From Nymphaea colorata (taxonomy: Eukaryota; Streptophyta; Magnoliopsida; Nymphaeales; Nymphaeaceae), in assembly GCF_008831285.2 (NCBI RefSeq), contig NC_045138.2, forward strand, positions 43,827,115-43,891,114: 64,000 nt of DNA, read 5' to 3'. Numbering within the stretch: position 1 is the first letter of the stretch; each line of letters begins with the position of its first letter. Below the pieces are notes generated by a model, which saw nothing but the letters and a program-made list of their open reading frames with translations, was not told the origin of the DNA and ran no database searches. The position numbers and the translations under genes were made by a program. This document shows positions 1-11,909 of this stretch, piece after piece.

Positions 1-2500
1 GAATTTATTGAAATTACATATTTATATACATAGCAAAAAGGGTGTATTTGGAAGTTAATACAGAAAATAAGTGACTGAACATGAGTTAAGGTTTCATATC
101 TCATGTTATGATTATAAAGAATTTTTGGGATATTTAATTTACTCGTGTATGCAAGTCATATCATATACAACGTGTGATATGTATATATATGGGTTCGGTA
201 ATGGTATTGTTACGTTTGATGTTTTTTTTGGTGAGCAACTGATAGATCTAAATTAGGGTTTAGATCTGAACCCTAGTTGCCTACCCATGTTGTGAAGAAC
301 CCAATGGCTTGAGGTTTCCTCTCAACATCTCAAGGGAGGCAGAGGAGAAGAAGAAGTGCAGTGAAGAGGAGGCGGAATTAAGTAAGGGTGGAGGATGAAC
401 AGAGAATGAACCAGGAGGGGGGGAGGAGGCAGTTGGTTCCTCTTTGCTCTCTCCTCGCCCAAACTCTTCACTCTCAATCTCTCTCTTGCCTGACACCCAC
501 TTACACTCTCCCTGGCTCTCTCTCTCTCTTTCTATCCTCGTTTTTTTTATCCCCCTCTCAACTGAGAAATCTCTCCCACTCTCTCCTGCTAACCCTCACT
601 CTCATCCGTGTTCCTTCTCTAGTTCACTCCCCCTCTCGTCTGATCCCTTTCTCCCTTGTCTTCTCCCTTGAGCTCTCCCTCGTTCTCACTCTCTCTTGCA
701 CACTTCCTTGCTCAATCTTCTTTCTTTCTCCCTTTTCTTTAGCCTATGCTCTCTCGCAGGCACACACTCACACTGCTCACTCACTCTCTCGCAGGCACAC
801 ACTCACACTGCTCACTCACTCTCTCACAGACCCTCAATGCTCACTTGAATGCCCATGCTCGCCCTCAGCTACCTCTATCTCTCTTAATTTGCTCTCAGTT
901 CTCACTCTCATTGGGTGCAGTTTTGGGATTGGCAGTTTGGGGGAAAATCGATTTTTCTCTCTTCTCGAAGCTGCTGGTTTGGGTGTTGGAATGCAGTTGA
1001 TTGGGGACATCAGCCACAGACCGTTCTTGGCATTTGTTAACTAGAGAAGCTCTTTGGTTGGCTGCCTTGGACACCTACATTTAGTTAGAGCACCGTAGAG
1101 GGGTGAGCAAGGTTGCACAAGCTTAATTTATTGGATATTTGCCCTAAGAATCTGGATAGTTACCTTTTCAGCATGTCGGACTTAGATTTAAATTGTTTAG
1201 GGTGCATGATAGAGATTTTTATAACGTTATGGAGGTTTAGGACTGTTTTAGGCTTTAGCGAGTTGTTGATCTATGCGATCTTTAGTTGGATATTGTATGG
1301 GGAGGAAGTACTTAAGTTGGCTTGCATGTTAAATTTACGGTTTGATATAAGACAGAACGTACAAGTTATTAGGATTCAGACATGCATTAGGGTGCTAAAG
1401 AAATGCTCTTTTTTGGTTGATTTGATCAGTAGTACACTCTTTCTAGTGAACTATTGTTGCGTCATCATTGGAATATTGGATTGTTAATGGGGAAGCATAA
1501 GTGTAATGGTGATGCCTCAACAAGTTGTTAGCCATCTAGATTGGGTTTCTAATTAATTGATGTTGTGCTTAGTAATGTATTTGAGAAGATTCATGCTTAG
1601 GGACCCCAATTGTGTGGTTCCCTAGTCGCTTGGAGCTAGCAAGTGAGAGGTGTGAACTTTGGTTTATAATATGAGGGTGTACTTGCAGTCAATGAAATGA
1701 TGGTAAGATTATGTTTGATGTTAAGTGTGCGAAGACTCTTATGAAAATGCGTTTGTTAGGCAAAATGAACCCCATGTGTTTTTTTGTCACATGGCAACTC
1801 GTACCTGCCAGTAACATAGTGTTAACCGTCGAGTCAGAACTATACTTGGGAATTCCTTTTGACCCTAACTAAAACGTGAGTTGATAAGTATGCAACTAAT
1901 GGACTGAATGAGAGACTTGGGGTTTTGATCGGTCTGTCACGACCTCGTAAGTATGGAAAAAATTTGAAGAACGGTTTTACAAGCAGATGCAATCTCTTGG
2001 CACTTTCTAGAATTGATAACCTTCGACTTCATACCCGTAATTCCTATGTAAATAGATTTTTAAGGGCGTAGTATGTGTGGGGAACTTAAGGCTTTAAGTT
2101 TTTGCAAGTGGACCAGGAGCATCGAGTAGACCCTGTGCGACATGATCCAATGCTTGAAGTATTTTTGGTTTTTGTAGAGGCACGCATTAGGTATCACGAC
2201 ATTTCGAGTAAATCCCTGCCTGGGGCCAAATATGAATTATCTTTTGTATTCCCAAGCGTGGGCTATCAGGGTCATGGGATCATATGAACGCCCTCTTGTT
2301 TGAATAATGTGTGAATCAACATACTCATTGACAAATGAATGAATGTGTAAGATTGATTGACCATCTTTAGTTATTACGCGATGTCATGTGCATGCTAAAA
2401 CCGTAACTGCTTAAGACAACTTAGGTGGGGTATCGAGTCAAGTACCTCCTTGACCCTGATTGTGCATTAGTGAACATCCTAACATGATAACATTCTGTAG
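1..2500 (-). repeat. Diverged long LTR-like repeat, copy A (partial)
   Basis: This stretch runs in the order CT-rich block (about 430-840), the phrase GGGTGAGCAAGG near 1103, then TATCGAGTC and a block ending GTGCATTAG near 2470. The same landmarks occur in the same order in the 3-kb LTR at 27270-35542 (near 27490-27780, 27996 and 34211). It is therefore a diverged relative truncated at both ends. The frames inside the CT-rich block are low-complexity and not genes. Strand follows the convention that TGTCACACCCC is the LTR start. Similarity was judged by eye. Confidence 0.5.
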
Positions 2501-4736
2501 TGATAGAGCAATCTGTCAAGGAAGAGTTTATTTCAAAGAGGGCTGTTCGGCCTTCCCTAAGACACCCAGGTTGAGAAGGCGGGAAACGCACCAAGCACAA
2601 TAGACAACGATAACTTAGGACCTTGCACCGCCTGCACTCCGAGCGCGAGAGCAGAATGTATCCCAAACATAATGCCATAACTTCTGGCCTCAATTCAATT
2701 AAATCTCTCTTAATTTAGTAATATGAACACATCACTTTGTGATTGGCAAGAACACAAGGTTGGTTCACACTTTGTGAGTATAACTAGACCCCATACGACC
2801 TTTATAAGAAGGCCATACAATCGGTCAACACCCTTGGCTAGCCAAACCACACTAATAGAGTACGTCAATTCGTTTAGTTCATTCAAACACATCATTTCAT
2901 AATTGTAATGTAAACAAAATCTCATAACAATCAATCCATGCTAAAACTTAATCAAACCATAGAGAATAGTTTCGATCTGTGGTTTTCTCATAGGTCTCCT
3001 AAGCAAATGTCATGATAGGATGCTCACTAATGCACAATCGGGGTCGAGGAGGTACTTGACGCAATACCCTACCTAAGCTGTCCTAAGCGGTTATAATTGT
3101 AGTATACATATGTCATCACAATTAATTAAAGACGGTCAATAAGTTTTGCACATTTATTCATTTGTCAAGAAAACAAGTCAATTCATACCTCATTCATACA
3201 CAAACACATTCATATGATCCAATGATCCTTAAGTCTACTCTTGGAAATGCAAACAACAGTATATTTGGCACCAGAGAGGGATTTGCCTAGAATGCCATTA
3301 TACCTGATGCGTGCTTTCACAACACCAAAAATAGTTTCGATTACTAGATCCTTAAGGTTTGCTTGCGCTTCCTGGTTCACCCGCAATAATTCAAAACAAT
3401 AAGTTTTCCACATACTATGCCTTTAAAATTTAGGCAGGAAGTAGGGCTATCAAGTTGAAGGTTGTCAATTCTAGAGTGTCAAGAGATTGACTTTGCTTGT
3501 AGAACATCTCTTCAAGCTTTTTCACACAAGGTCGACACTGACCGATCTAAATCCTAAATCTCCCATTCAGCCTCTTAGTTGCATCCTGGTTGATTCATCT
3601 TCGTAGTCAAGTCTCAAATGGAAATCACAAGTGTCATTCTGATTGAACGATTTACATAGAGTTATCGACCATTACGAGTTGCTATGTGGCACACACACAC
3701 ACACACACACATATGTATATGTATGCATGTATGTACATGTATATATGTATATTCTTTGCGTCATGGGTCTCTTTGCTCATCTGCCACACGTTTGCATGAG
3801 CTTTCTCCAATCTTAATTCAAACATGATATTCCCCAAATCCGTCTTTTGCTAGTACACCGTCACGTTATCAACCATGGTTCGTGACACTTGATCAGATTG
3901 CTAACACCCTGTTGAGGCATCAGTATTGCAATTATGTTTTTCCAATTAAAAATTCAAATGCTGATGCAACGTTAGGTTCACTAGCAAGAGCGTACATTCA
4001 ATCAAATCAACTAGAAAAGGGCATTCCTTTTGCACCCTAGTGCATGTCCGAACCTTAAGGACCTATGTTGCATGTACACTTTAAAAAAATGCAAAGTGTT
4101 GGTGTCCAACCATGTCCGAAATCGACACTCCATGACGCTTCATGGACATGACATTTTCAAAATGCAAAATGTCGAAAAATTGGACACAAGTGTCCATTTT
4201 TAAACACGTGTCTAAAACTGGAGACTTATCATCTAAGAAGTGTGACACTTCTTGTAGATCAATATATGTGCATGACACCTCAACTTTTTTTGTAAAACCC
4301 TAAAAAAATATTGAACATTTTTTGATACTTCATTCAACGTCTGGCCTTTGACACTCCATCCAAAGGTTCCAGCATTAGCCACCAGCCGGTTTCCAATGGC
4401 ACATCGCTAACATCCTTTGCCCGTCATTCTTCGAGTCTTCCATCATCACTTTTTTCTTTTGGGCTCTTTCTTTCCCTCTATGCAATGCCCCTCTCTCTCC
4501 CTTTCCCTCTCTTGATCTCTCACAGAACCTTACGGTTCTAGTCTTAAAAGTTAAAAACTTAAAAGTTAAAACTGACATTGACTTGACAGATGGGCTTTTT
4601 TAACTTGTATTCTTTATATTATTCTATTGTTCCATCCACCGTATTAAAAATTTAAAAGTAAGAAATAGTAGTAAAGTTCAAGGCTGCGGTCTGTGGACCA
4701 CCGCAACACTTAAATATATATGCACTTTATATGTTT

Positions 4737-4830
4737 TTGTGCAATTTTGTAAGTGATCAAGAATCATATGTGCACTTTATATGTTTCAAATTAGAAAAAT
4801 TAATTTTTGCTTGCAGAATTTATTATTATT

Positions 4831-4899
<69 letters not shown>

Positions 4900-5254
4900 A
4901 TTCATAGTCACAAAAAACGCGTTTTTTGAACAAAAAAAAACGCGAGAAAATGAAATGCCGTTTTAAACTTCAAAAAACATTTTTTGAAAAAAAGGTTGAA
5001 AATGAAACAAACGTGTTTTTAACACATTTTTTGCTTTTTTTCATTTTTTTAATGCCATTTTTTTTTTCATTTTCTATTTTTTATTTGTTGCAAATCTACT
5101 TATCTTTTGATGTTTGTGTTATCTCACTTATTTTATTTTTCCTCAATTTTTAGTTTTTTTATTTTTGTGCAATTTTGTAAGTGATCAAGAATCATATGTG
5201 CACTTTATATGTTTCAAATTAGAAAAATTAATTTTTGCTTGCAGAATTTATTAT

Positions 5255-5321
<67 letters not shown>

Positions 5322-5590
5322 ATTCATAGTCACAAAAAACGCGTTTTTCGAACAAAAAAAAACGCGAGAAAATGAAATGCCGTTTTAAACTTCAAAAAAC
5401 ATTTTTTGAAAAAAAGGTTGAAAATGAAACAAACGTGTTTTTAACACATTTTTTGCTTTTTTTCATTTTTTTAATGCCATTTTCTTTTCATTTTCTATTT
5501 TTTATTTGTTGCAAATCTACTTATCTTTTGATGTTTGTGTTATCTCACTTATTTTATTTTTCCTCAATTTTTAGTTTTTTTATTTTTTTT
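4737..5590. repeat. 428-bp tandem duplication, two copies
   Basis: The block that starts GTGCAATTTTGTAAGTG recurs 428 bases later (4739 and 5167). Both copies run through a (CT)n(TA)n microsatellite, a stretch rich in AACGCG near-palindromes, and an identical T-rich tail. The copies are almost identical apart from microsatellite length, so the duplication is recent relative to the host element. Confidence 0.85.
4829..4896. repeat. Compound (CT)n(TA)n microsatellite
   Basis: A CT run is followed directly by a TA run. The same compound tract recurs at 5257-5318 in the second 428-bp unit. A pure TA run lies at 5689-5714. Confidence 0.9.
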
Positions 5591-5683
5591 AAAATACCAT
5601 TTTTTCCCCTTTTTTCAAGTCCGTCGTATTGTACCCGAGAAAAGCCTCGCCGTTTAGAACTCCGAGACGTTGTTTGTGACTAT

Positions 5684-5717
<34 letters not shown>

Positions 5718-6575
5718 TGTCCAAGTGTCCAATTTTTTGGGGCTTGCTGTGTCAGACACTTGTATTTGTGTCCGACACTGACACCCGTATCCGTATCCAT
5801 ACAACATAGCTAATGACTTGTATGCTCTATCTTCTATCAAACTGTATATTTAGTGTGCAAATCCTTGTAAGTTCTCCTTTTCCACAAGCAACGTAGTATT
5901 CATATCAAAGATAGCATGCATCAAACGTCTACTAATACAGTCCTAAATCTTCCCTAATATAATTGAATCGCTACCATGCTCCCTCAATGCTTCAAATGTT
6001 AATCCATCATGCCAAAGAGATAAGTATCAACATCTTTAGGGCAAATCCATAAAATTTAGGTTCGTTGGTCGTGCTCACCCCTCTTAACGGTGCTCTAGCT
6101 GATGTACATGTTCCCGTTCCCGGCCGCCACCCAAGTGTCCTTTCATTCACCAATCGTCATGATAACCTGCTGTCAACGCCCCAAACCTGCTGCACTCCAA
6201 CACCTAAACGAACATCCCAAGGGATGGAAAAATCAATTTTCCACATGTCTGGCGCCATCCAAACACAAGGTCGAGATAGAATAAATAAAGGAAATACAAA
6301 CGAAACAAGGGACATCAGTGAGAGACATGAGGGTGCGAGTGCAAGTTCAATGAAGGCGTGAGATGGAGACGGTGAGCAGGCGAGAGAGATCAAAAGGGCA
6401 AGGGAGAGAACCTGAAGAGAGGGGGAGAGAGTGAAGCCGGACGAGAGGGAGACGGAACTAAAGAGTGAGTGAGAGTGCGTGAATGATAAGGCAGACTAGA
6501 GAGAGCAGAGCACGAGTGCAGGAAGAGAGAGACAAAGTTTAGTAGAAAGGGGCACGTGAGAGACCAGAAGAGAGA

Positions 6576-6618
6576 GAGTGGGAGGGAGTGTGAGAGAGAG
6601 AGAGAGAGAGACCAAGGC

Positions 6619-6649
<31 letters not shown>

Positions 6650-6696
6650 AAGGCAGAGTGGGAGAGAACATTTGGTTGAGAGGGAGAGACCAGGAC

Positions 6697-6729
<33 letters not shown>

Positions 6730-6735
6730 AGGACT
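6576..6735. repeat. GA-rich / GT microsatellite cluster
   Basis: Long GA runs are broken by a short GT run and by GACCAGG(A/G)CTGATAGAG repeats. The region corresponds to the CT-rich block of copy A and of the 3-kb LTRs on the opposite strand. All the long frames here are low-complexity artefacts of the repeat. Confidence 0.85.
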
Positions 6736-7196
6736 GATAGAGGGAGTTTGGGCACGAAGGAGACGAGAGAGAGGGAGGGAAAACAAGAGGGAGCAAGAGA
6801 GAGTGCAACTGGGGGAGGGGTGGGGGTGGGGGTGGAGAAGATTCAGACGGGAGAGGAAATAAAAGAGAAGGAGATTGAAAGCGAGAGATGGAATGAGAGA
6901 CCGAGAGGGAGAGAGAGGACTCACCTTCCCTCTACAGCCGGTTCTTCCTCTTCCTCAACATCCGCCTCCTCCCAATCCTCCTCCACCTTTCTTCTTCCCC
7001 AACTTCTTCTTCTATTGCTCTGAGCGATCGAGAAGCCCTCGTGGTTAGGCTTCTCCTGTTCCTTCTTCCTCTTTGCTATACCCAAACTGCAGAGAGAGAG
7101 AGAGAGAGAGAGAGAGCCCTTAGTCTTTGGAATCCTCTCAATATGCTAAAGGTCTCGGGTTGGGTTTGGACCTGATTTGGACCCACCACACCTGCT

Positions 7197-7632
7197 ACAC
7201 GAAGATATCAGAATGATAAGAGGTCTAGGGTAAATGAATTAGCACGGTGTATAATTGAATGGGTTGGAATGAATGCGTGTCTCAATTAGTACCCTGGTGC
7301 ATTGAAACATATCCGATTTGGCAGGGCAAGCTCCTTTTTAGATATTCTATCTTTATGAATCGACAAATTGAACAAATGAAGGATTAATTAAGTTGTTATT
7401 GAATGAATAAATGAACAAATATATTGGGACATCTACCCCATTGTAGTGTATGATTGACATGATTTCTACGCTACAAGTTATGTGAAATTGCATTCTACTG
7501 ATAGGTTCATCTCGGAAATTTCAAAGATTTGTGTGACCAGTTGTATAAGTTGTACTTGTGATACATGTATGACCTGTATTAGTGCTTATTGGATGGTGTA
7601 GTGTAAGTGAACATTCCTATAACACACACACA
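7197..7632. other. Unassigned spacer between repeats
   Basis: No reading frame, RNA gene or recognised repeat could be identified here. The spacer ends in a short (AC)n run next to the target duplication of the following solo LTR. Confidence 0.4.
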
Positions 7633-7637
7633 CCCTT

Positions 7638-10600
7638 TGTCACACCCCGACCTTTTTGACACTCAAACATTTTTTTTTTTCTCAAAACATAAAGCATCGA
7701 GGTGTGACTACACAATAGTTCAAAAAGGAATGAGCCAAGCAATTCAAAACAATGGGGCAAGCTTTCCATTATATAGCATTTCAATTCAATTGTACATTTG
7801 ACAAAAATGCCCCAAAATCACAACATCGATGCCTCATCAAAACAAGGCATCAGTAAAACCAAAAACCCGACGCGCCGGCACTACAAGAACAAAACAAAAC
7901 CCAAAACCTCCCCAGTAGGACGTGAGTGTAGCCATCTGCTCAGCCTGCTGCCCCGGGTACACCAAAACCTGAAAAAAGGAAACAACTGAAGGCTTAGCCT
8001 TCGCAGTATGGCAACAAGCCAGAAAAATGCCAAACCCTCTCAAGTAAGGCTCAAATAAAGGGACAAATATCAACCCATCTATCGTCATGTCGCGTCTGAG
8101 TGCGACACGTAAAAGCCACTTGATGGCCACACTAACACAACATCAGTCACATGCGAAGCATGCTTAAACATAACACTTGCATTCATATCAATCACATATA
8201 CGTCAGTCACATGCATTCTGTCAAACACTTTGCATTTTCATTAACTTTAGTGCATTAACAGTTCCTGTGGGTGCAACACAGGCACGTGCACACCGCGGGC
8301 GGCCTACAGCCGAGAGACAACCCCCGTGGTGGCCCATAACAGTATGGATCCATTTCACCCGCTGCAGCGGTAGAGCACTCATCCCTGGATGTGTGACGTC
8401 CAAGGTGAGATACTCAGCCTTCCCTAGGACACCCAGGTTGGGAAGCAGGAGCCCAACGCTCCAAGCACAACACACAACAGAACCCTGGGGCCTTGCACCG
8501 CCTGCGCTCTGACAGGCGAGACCAGTGGCAATCAAGGGGGACGTCTCCCAAACACATAGCCACATCCCACTGGCCTCTCATCTCTTAGTTATTCATTCTT
8601 ATCATTACAGTTACACATTCACAAGAAGACTGGCTAACACACGAGGTTAGTACACTTCCCGAGTGCACCCACACCTCCGATTACCTCCACATGAGGTCTA
8701 TACATACAGTAACAGTCATTGCTAGCCGTCATACCATACGGGTACAACTACCCTCCAAACATCCATTTGCATCATTGCCCATGGCAATGCATATGCAACA
8801 ACATACACATTTATATCAATCATTACATCAGTCATGTCAATCACCTCTTTGAAAAACATAGCCAATCCACAGAGAGTAGTCTCGATCTGCGGTTGGCTCG
8901 TAGCTGTCCTATGCAGTTATCATTCTATGATGCTTTCTAATGCACAATTGGGGTCGAGGAGACACTCGACTCGATACCCCACCTCATCTGTCCTAAACAG
9001 ATATCAATTCTAGCATGCACATGCCAATGCGTAACATTTTTAAATCGAATGACTAATAATCTTTCTAACCCATTCATATCATGTAAGCAACATACACATA
9101 CTCAATCACAAAACCGTCAATCAATTAACATCACAATCCTAGGATCCCTTGATCCTAGGAGCACCCAATCCCACAATTGCCCCAGGCAGGAATTTGCCTG
9201 GAAAGTTGCCATACCTGTGGCGCGCTCACCAAATTCTTCAAAATGCCTCAAGCTTCGAACTCAAGGTCGACGGGATGAGCCCGGTGCACCTGCAAACATA
9301 AACAAGAATAAGGTTTCTACTAGATTCCTACACCAATCAAACAGAAATGAACAGATACAAAAATAAAATCCTTGAGGCACGTGACAGCGCCTCAAGAGGG
9401 CATCGACAGGTAGTGTCGACCGACGAGCTCTCCACAAGGCCTCCTCCTTTACGTCTTGACGTTGCCTTGAATTATCAAGGCCTTCAACCATCAATCAAAC
9501 CGTCACTAAATCCTTCCTCAATAACGTTCTTTAAGTAAGACATCAACCTCAAGTCACATCCCAAAACGCATATATCCCTAATTAACTTCATGATACACCC
9601 GTTCACCGAAGTCTGCGCTACACTCCCTAAGACGGTTCCAAAACTTCCCCACAACCTCACAATCTCTACCATGTTTCCTTACAGCTTCGAAACTTAATCC
9701 ATCATGCTAAAACGATCAATAAGTACATGAATCATCACTTTCCAACGCAAATCCTAAGTTTCTCCCAAAAACAAAATTACTAACATGCGTCCCAAAATCA
9801 TCAATTCTAAGCTCTAGCATGCTCGAACCATAATTATACATGCTCTAAAAGATAAATACTCATCATTTTGAGCTTGATTAGGTATTGCTCACCCCAAACA
9901 AGCGTCCAAACTGCTACAACCCTTCTAGCAACCACTTCACACGTCCGATCAAGTGCCAATGCTCGAGATTGCTTGCTGTCGCTGCTCACTACACACCCTA
10001 CTAGCAGGTAAGAGGGGAAAAACGTCCCCTAAACTGCAAACCAACCCCAAACGCCCAAAAAGTTTAACACAAACTCTGTTGCTAGGAAAGACCCACGGTA
10101 GTAGTTGGGAAAAAAAAACTGAAATAAACAAAGAAAAGGGACGCTGGCAGAGAGGAGAGACAGAGAGAGGAAGGGTTCGGTCAAGGGGGAAAACAGCCGT
10201 GGGGTGAGAAGAGAGAGAAAGAGCAGGCGGGGGAGTGCGGGTGAGTGAGAAGAGGGTCGAGCGGTAGAGAACCAGCGGAAAGAGGGGAAAGAAAATGGCG
10301 AGAGAGAAGAAGAGGGGACGTGCGGCAGAGAGCAAAACAGACAAAAGGGCATGAGTGGCAGAGCAAGAAAAATCGCACGAGAGAGAGAGGGTTTACCCAG
10401 CAGCCGCCGCCGCCGTCGCCGCTGCCACCTTCGTCGCCGTCGCCGTCGCCGTTCCAGCCACCACCACCCGACCGTCACTCTCCTCCCTCTGCGCTGCCAC
10501 AGGAGACCACCGGAGACAACGAAGAAGGAAGGGAAAGGCGAGGGAGAAGGGCCTCGCGTCGGGCCCTTACGCGAGTGGGGGTCGGTTCCGGGTCTGGACC

Positions 10601-10638
10601 CTAGCTCGACCCGACCCGTCGAACCAACGAGCATTACA
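7638..10638 (+). mobile_element. 3.0-kb solo LTR (copy 1), probably Ty3/gypsy
   Basis: The unit starts TGTCACACCCCGACC and ends GAGCATTACA, giving TG…CA termini. It is flanked by a perfect 5-bp duplication CCCTT (7633-7637 and 10639-10643). Its length is 3001 bp. It contains no gag or pol, no primer binding site and no polypurine tract, which fits a solo LTR left by LTR-LTR recombination. A second unit with the same termini lies inverted at 27270-35542. A start of TGTCACACCCC is common in plant gypsy LTRs; the lineage is inferred. The frame at 7798-7989 recurs as the same 63-residue translation at 35194-35385 but looks like a shared repeat, not a gene. Confidence 0.8.
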
Positions 10639-10643
10639 CCCTT

Positions 10644-11221
10644 GGTGGGTTTTGAATTTGCTGGTTATCCATCATACTTCAAAGACAGCCTTTTATTGAT
10701 AGTTTTTTAAGAATCCAGCCGGTTGGGGCGAGAGGCAGATCGATAGGTATAAATTATATTCCACCAGAGAAAAGTGTTCATTGTGTCAGTGCATCCATTG
10801 CTGTTAAAGTTTTCATTTTTGTTTTCTTTTGTAGTTTTGTACAAAGAAAATATAAATAGGTCTGTAGTGTATATGTCTCATCTCCAAAAGTTTGTGGCTG
10901 CTTTGCATTTAAAAAAAATTGGTTGAAAATTTGGGGTGCAACATGTGTCACATCTGAAACTTATGTCACTACACAAATGATTATAAATTTTGAGGTAAAC
11001 CTTTCAGTAGAACACAATTTTACATAACCATTAGCCATCATGTTGAGTATATAATGGAACAGGGTTTCAATACCAATACGTATGTTCATTTGGTCACAAT
11101 TTTCTCTATTATTCGTTCATTCAATTTATTGATTCATATATATAGGGAATAAATCCAAGGGGGCATTCCCTGCTTAATCAGACATCCTTCAATATGATCA
11201 GTGTACCATTCAATATTGCAC
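10644..11221. other. Unassigned AT-rich spacer
   Basis: This is the continuation of the pre-insertion sequence that ends at 7632. I see no coding region or recognisable repeat. Confidence 0.4.
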
Positions 11222-11435
11222 CTTCAGTGCCAATCATCTAGCCATACACATTATCATCCCATTACTCTTTACTGCGTAACACATATTCGCCTTGTATCAC
11301 ATGAACTTATCATACATTCACCCTTAATCTTCAGTGCCAATCATCTAGCCATACGCACTATCATTCAATTACTATAGATTGGATACACATACTCATCTTG
11401 TATCACATGAACTTATCATACTTTCACTCAAGGGT
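11222..11435. repeat. 107-bp tandem duplication
   Basis: The phrase CTTCAGTGCCAATCATCTAG occurs at 11222 and again at 11329. Each is followed by a similar run ending CTTGTATCACATGAACTTA and CATAC(A/T)TTCAC. There are two diverged units. Confidence 0.8.
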
Positions 11436-11504
11436 TTTACTTTTTATCCCATAGGTTAAGCAACCATGCCCAAACACAGCTGCACCAAAAGTGGTTAGGT
11501 ACAT

Positions 11505-11634
11505 CCATAGTTATAAGAGGCGTATGCCTCATGCCATAAAAATATGCCTCGAGGTGTTTTTGAGAAAAAAATGCCTTGAAGCGCAGGGTGAGGCGCACAT
11601 ATCCCTGAAGCATGCGCCTCACCTGGTTGAGGCG
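11505..11634. repeat. GCCTCAGGCG-type interspersed repeat, left half
   Basis: This is a dispersed repeat rich in GAGGCG and GCGCCTCA words. It continues at 16710-16790, after the inserted copia element. The last five bases (AGGCG) are duplicated on the other side of that element. Confidence 0.5.
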
Positions 11635-11909
11635 TGTAAGAATCTTCACAAAGTACTCGTCTCTCCGTATGCAAAACAGATATGTTGAGAAGAGAGGATG
11701 AAAGAAGACGATGGAGGAAAGGGAGCAGCCGGCTTAACTTAGCCCTGCGTTCCTTAATCTTTAATTAAAGAATAACCCTAATAGGGTACAACAGATTTGT
11801 ACATAAAAAGATAAAAAATTACAAGAGAGCCACCGCCTAGTAGCTTTAGGCGTGTGGATATAAGGAGAATGGATCGGGTCTGTTCAGACCCGATCCCCAT
11901 ACGCTAACA
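11635..11909 (-). repeat. 3' LTR of copia-1
   Basis: 275 bp. Read on the - strand it begins TGTTAGCGTATGGGG and ends GATTCTTACA. It is identical to the copy at 16435-16709. Confidence 0.95.

Larger units (their letters stand above)
4063..5809. mobile_element. TIR element inserted in LTR-like copy B (Mutator-like?)
   Basis: The ends are inverted: CTATGTTGCATG at the left and the complement of CTATGTTGTATGG at the right. The copy B sequence on each side (…TGCATGTCCGAACCTTAA and TGACTTGTATGCTC…) matches a continuous stretch of copy A near 1355-1395, so the material between is an insertion. The interior holds no transposase, only AT-rich sequence, microsatellites and a 428-bp tandem duplication. 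The flanks show only a weak candidate for a 9-bp target duplication. Mutator-like assignment rests on TIR style and is an inference. Confidence 0.5.
2545..7196 (+). repeat. Diverged long LTR-like repeat, copy B (interrupted)
   Basis: This is an inverted relative of copy A and a direct relative of the LTR at 7638-10638. It shares the CCTTCCCTA(A/G)GACACCCAGGTTG block (2551 and 8419), the GCACAAT(C/T)GGGGTCGAGGAG block (3031 and 8943), a TTTGCCT(A/G)GAA block (3271 and 9193), TGCTCACCCC (6074 and 9888), and a closing GA-rich region (6400-7120). Copy B lacks the first ~0.8 kb of the 3-kb unit and carries a 1.7-kb insert at 4063-5809. No coding capacity is visible. Confidence 0.5.

Noticed and set aside
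388-1044. 218-codon frame rich in leucine and serine
   Set aside because: It lies in a CT-rich tract of a repeat; frames are open on both strands because of low complexity, and no domain is visible.
7798-7989. 63-codon frame whose translation is identical at 35194-35385
   Set aside because: Identity reflects two copies of the same LTR. The frame has no known domain and no further support.
9949-10710. Several long frames on both strands (arginine- or serine/leucine-rich)
   Set aside because: They are by-products of GA-, GCC- and CT-rich sequence in the 3-kb LTR and recur in the second copy at 27038-27952.
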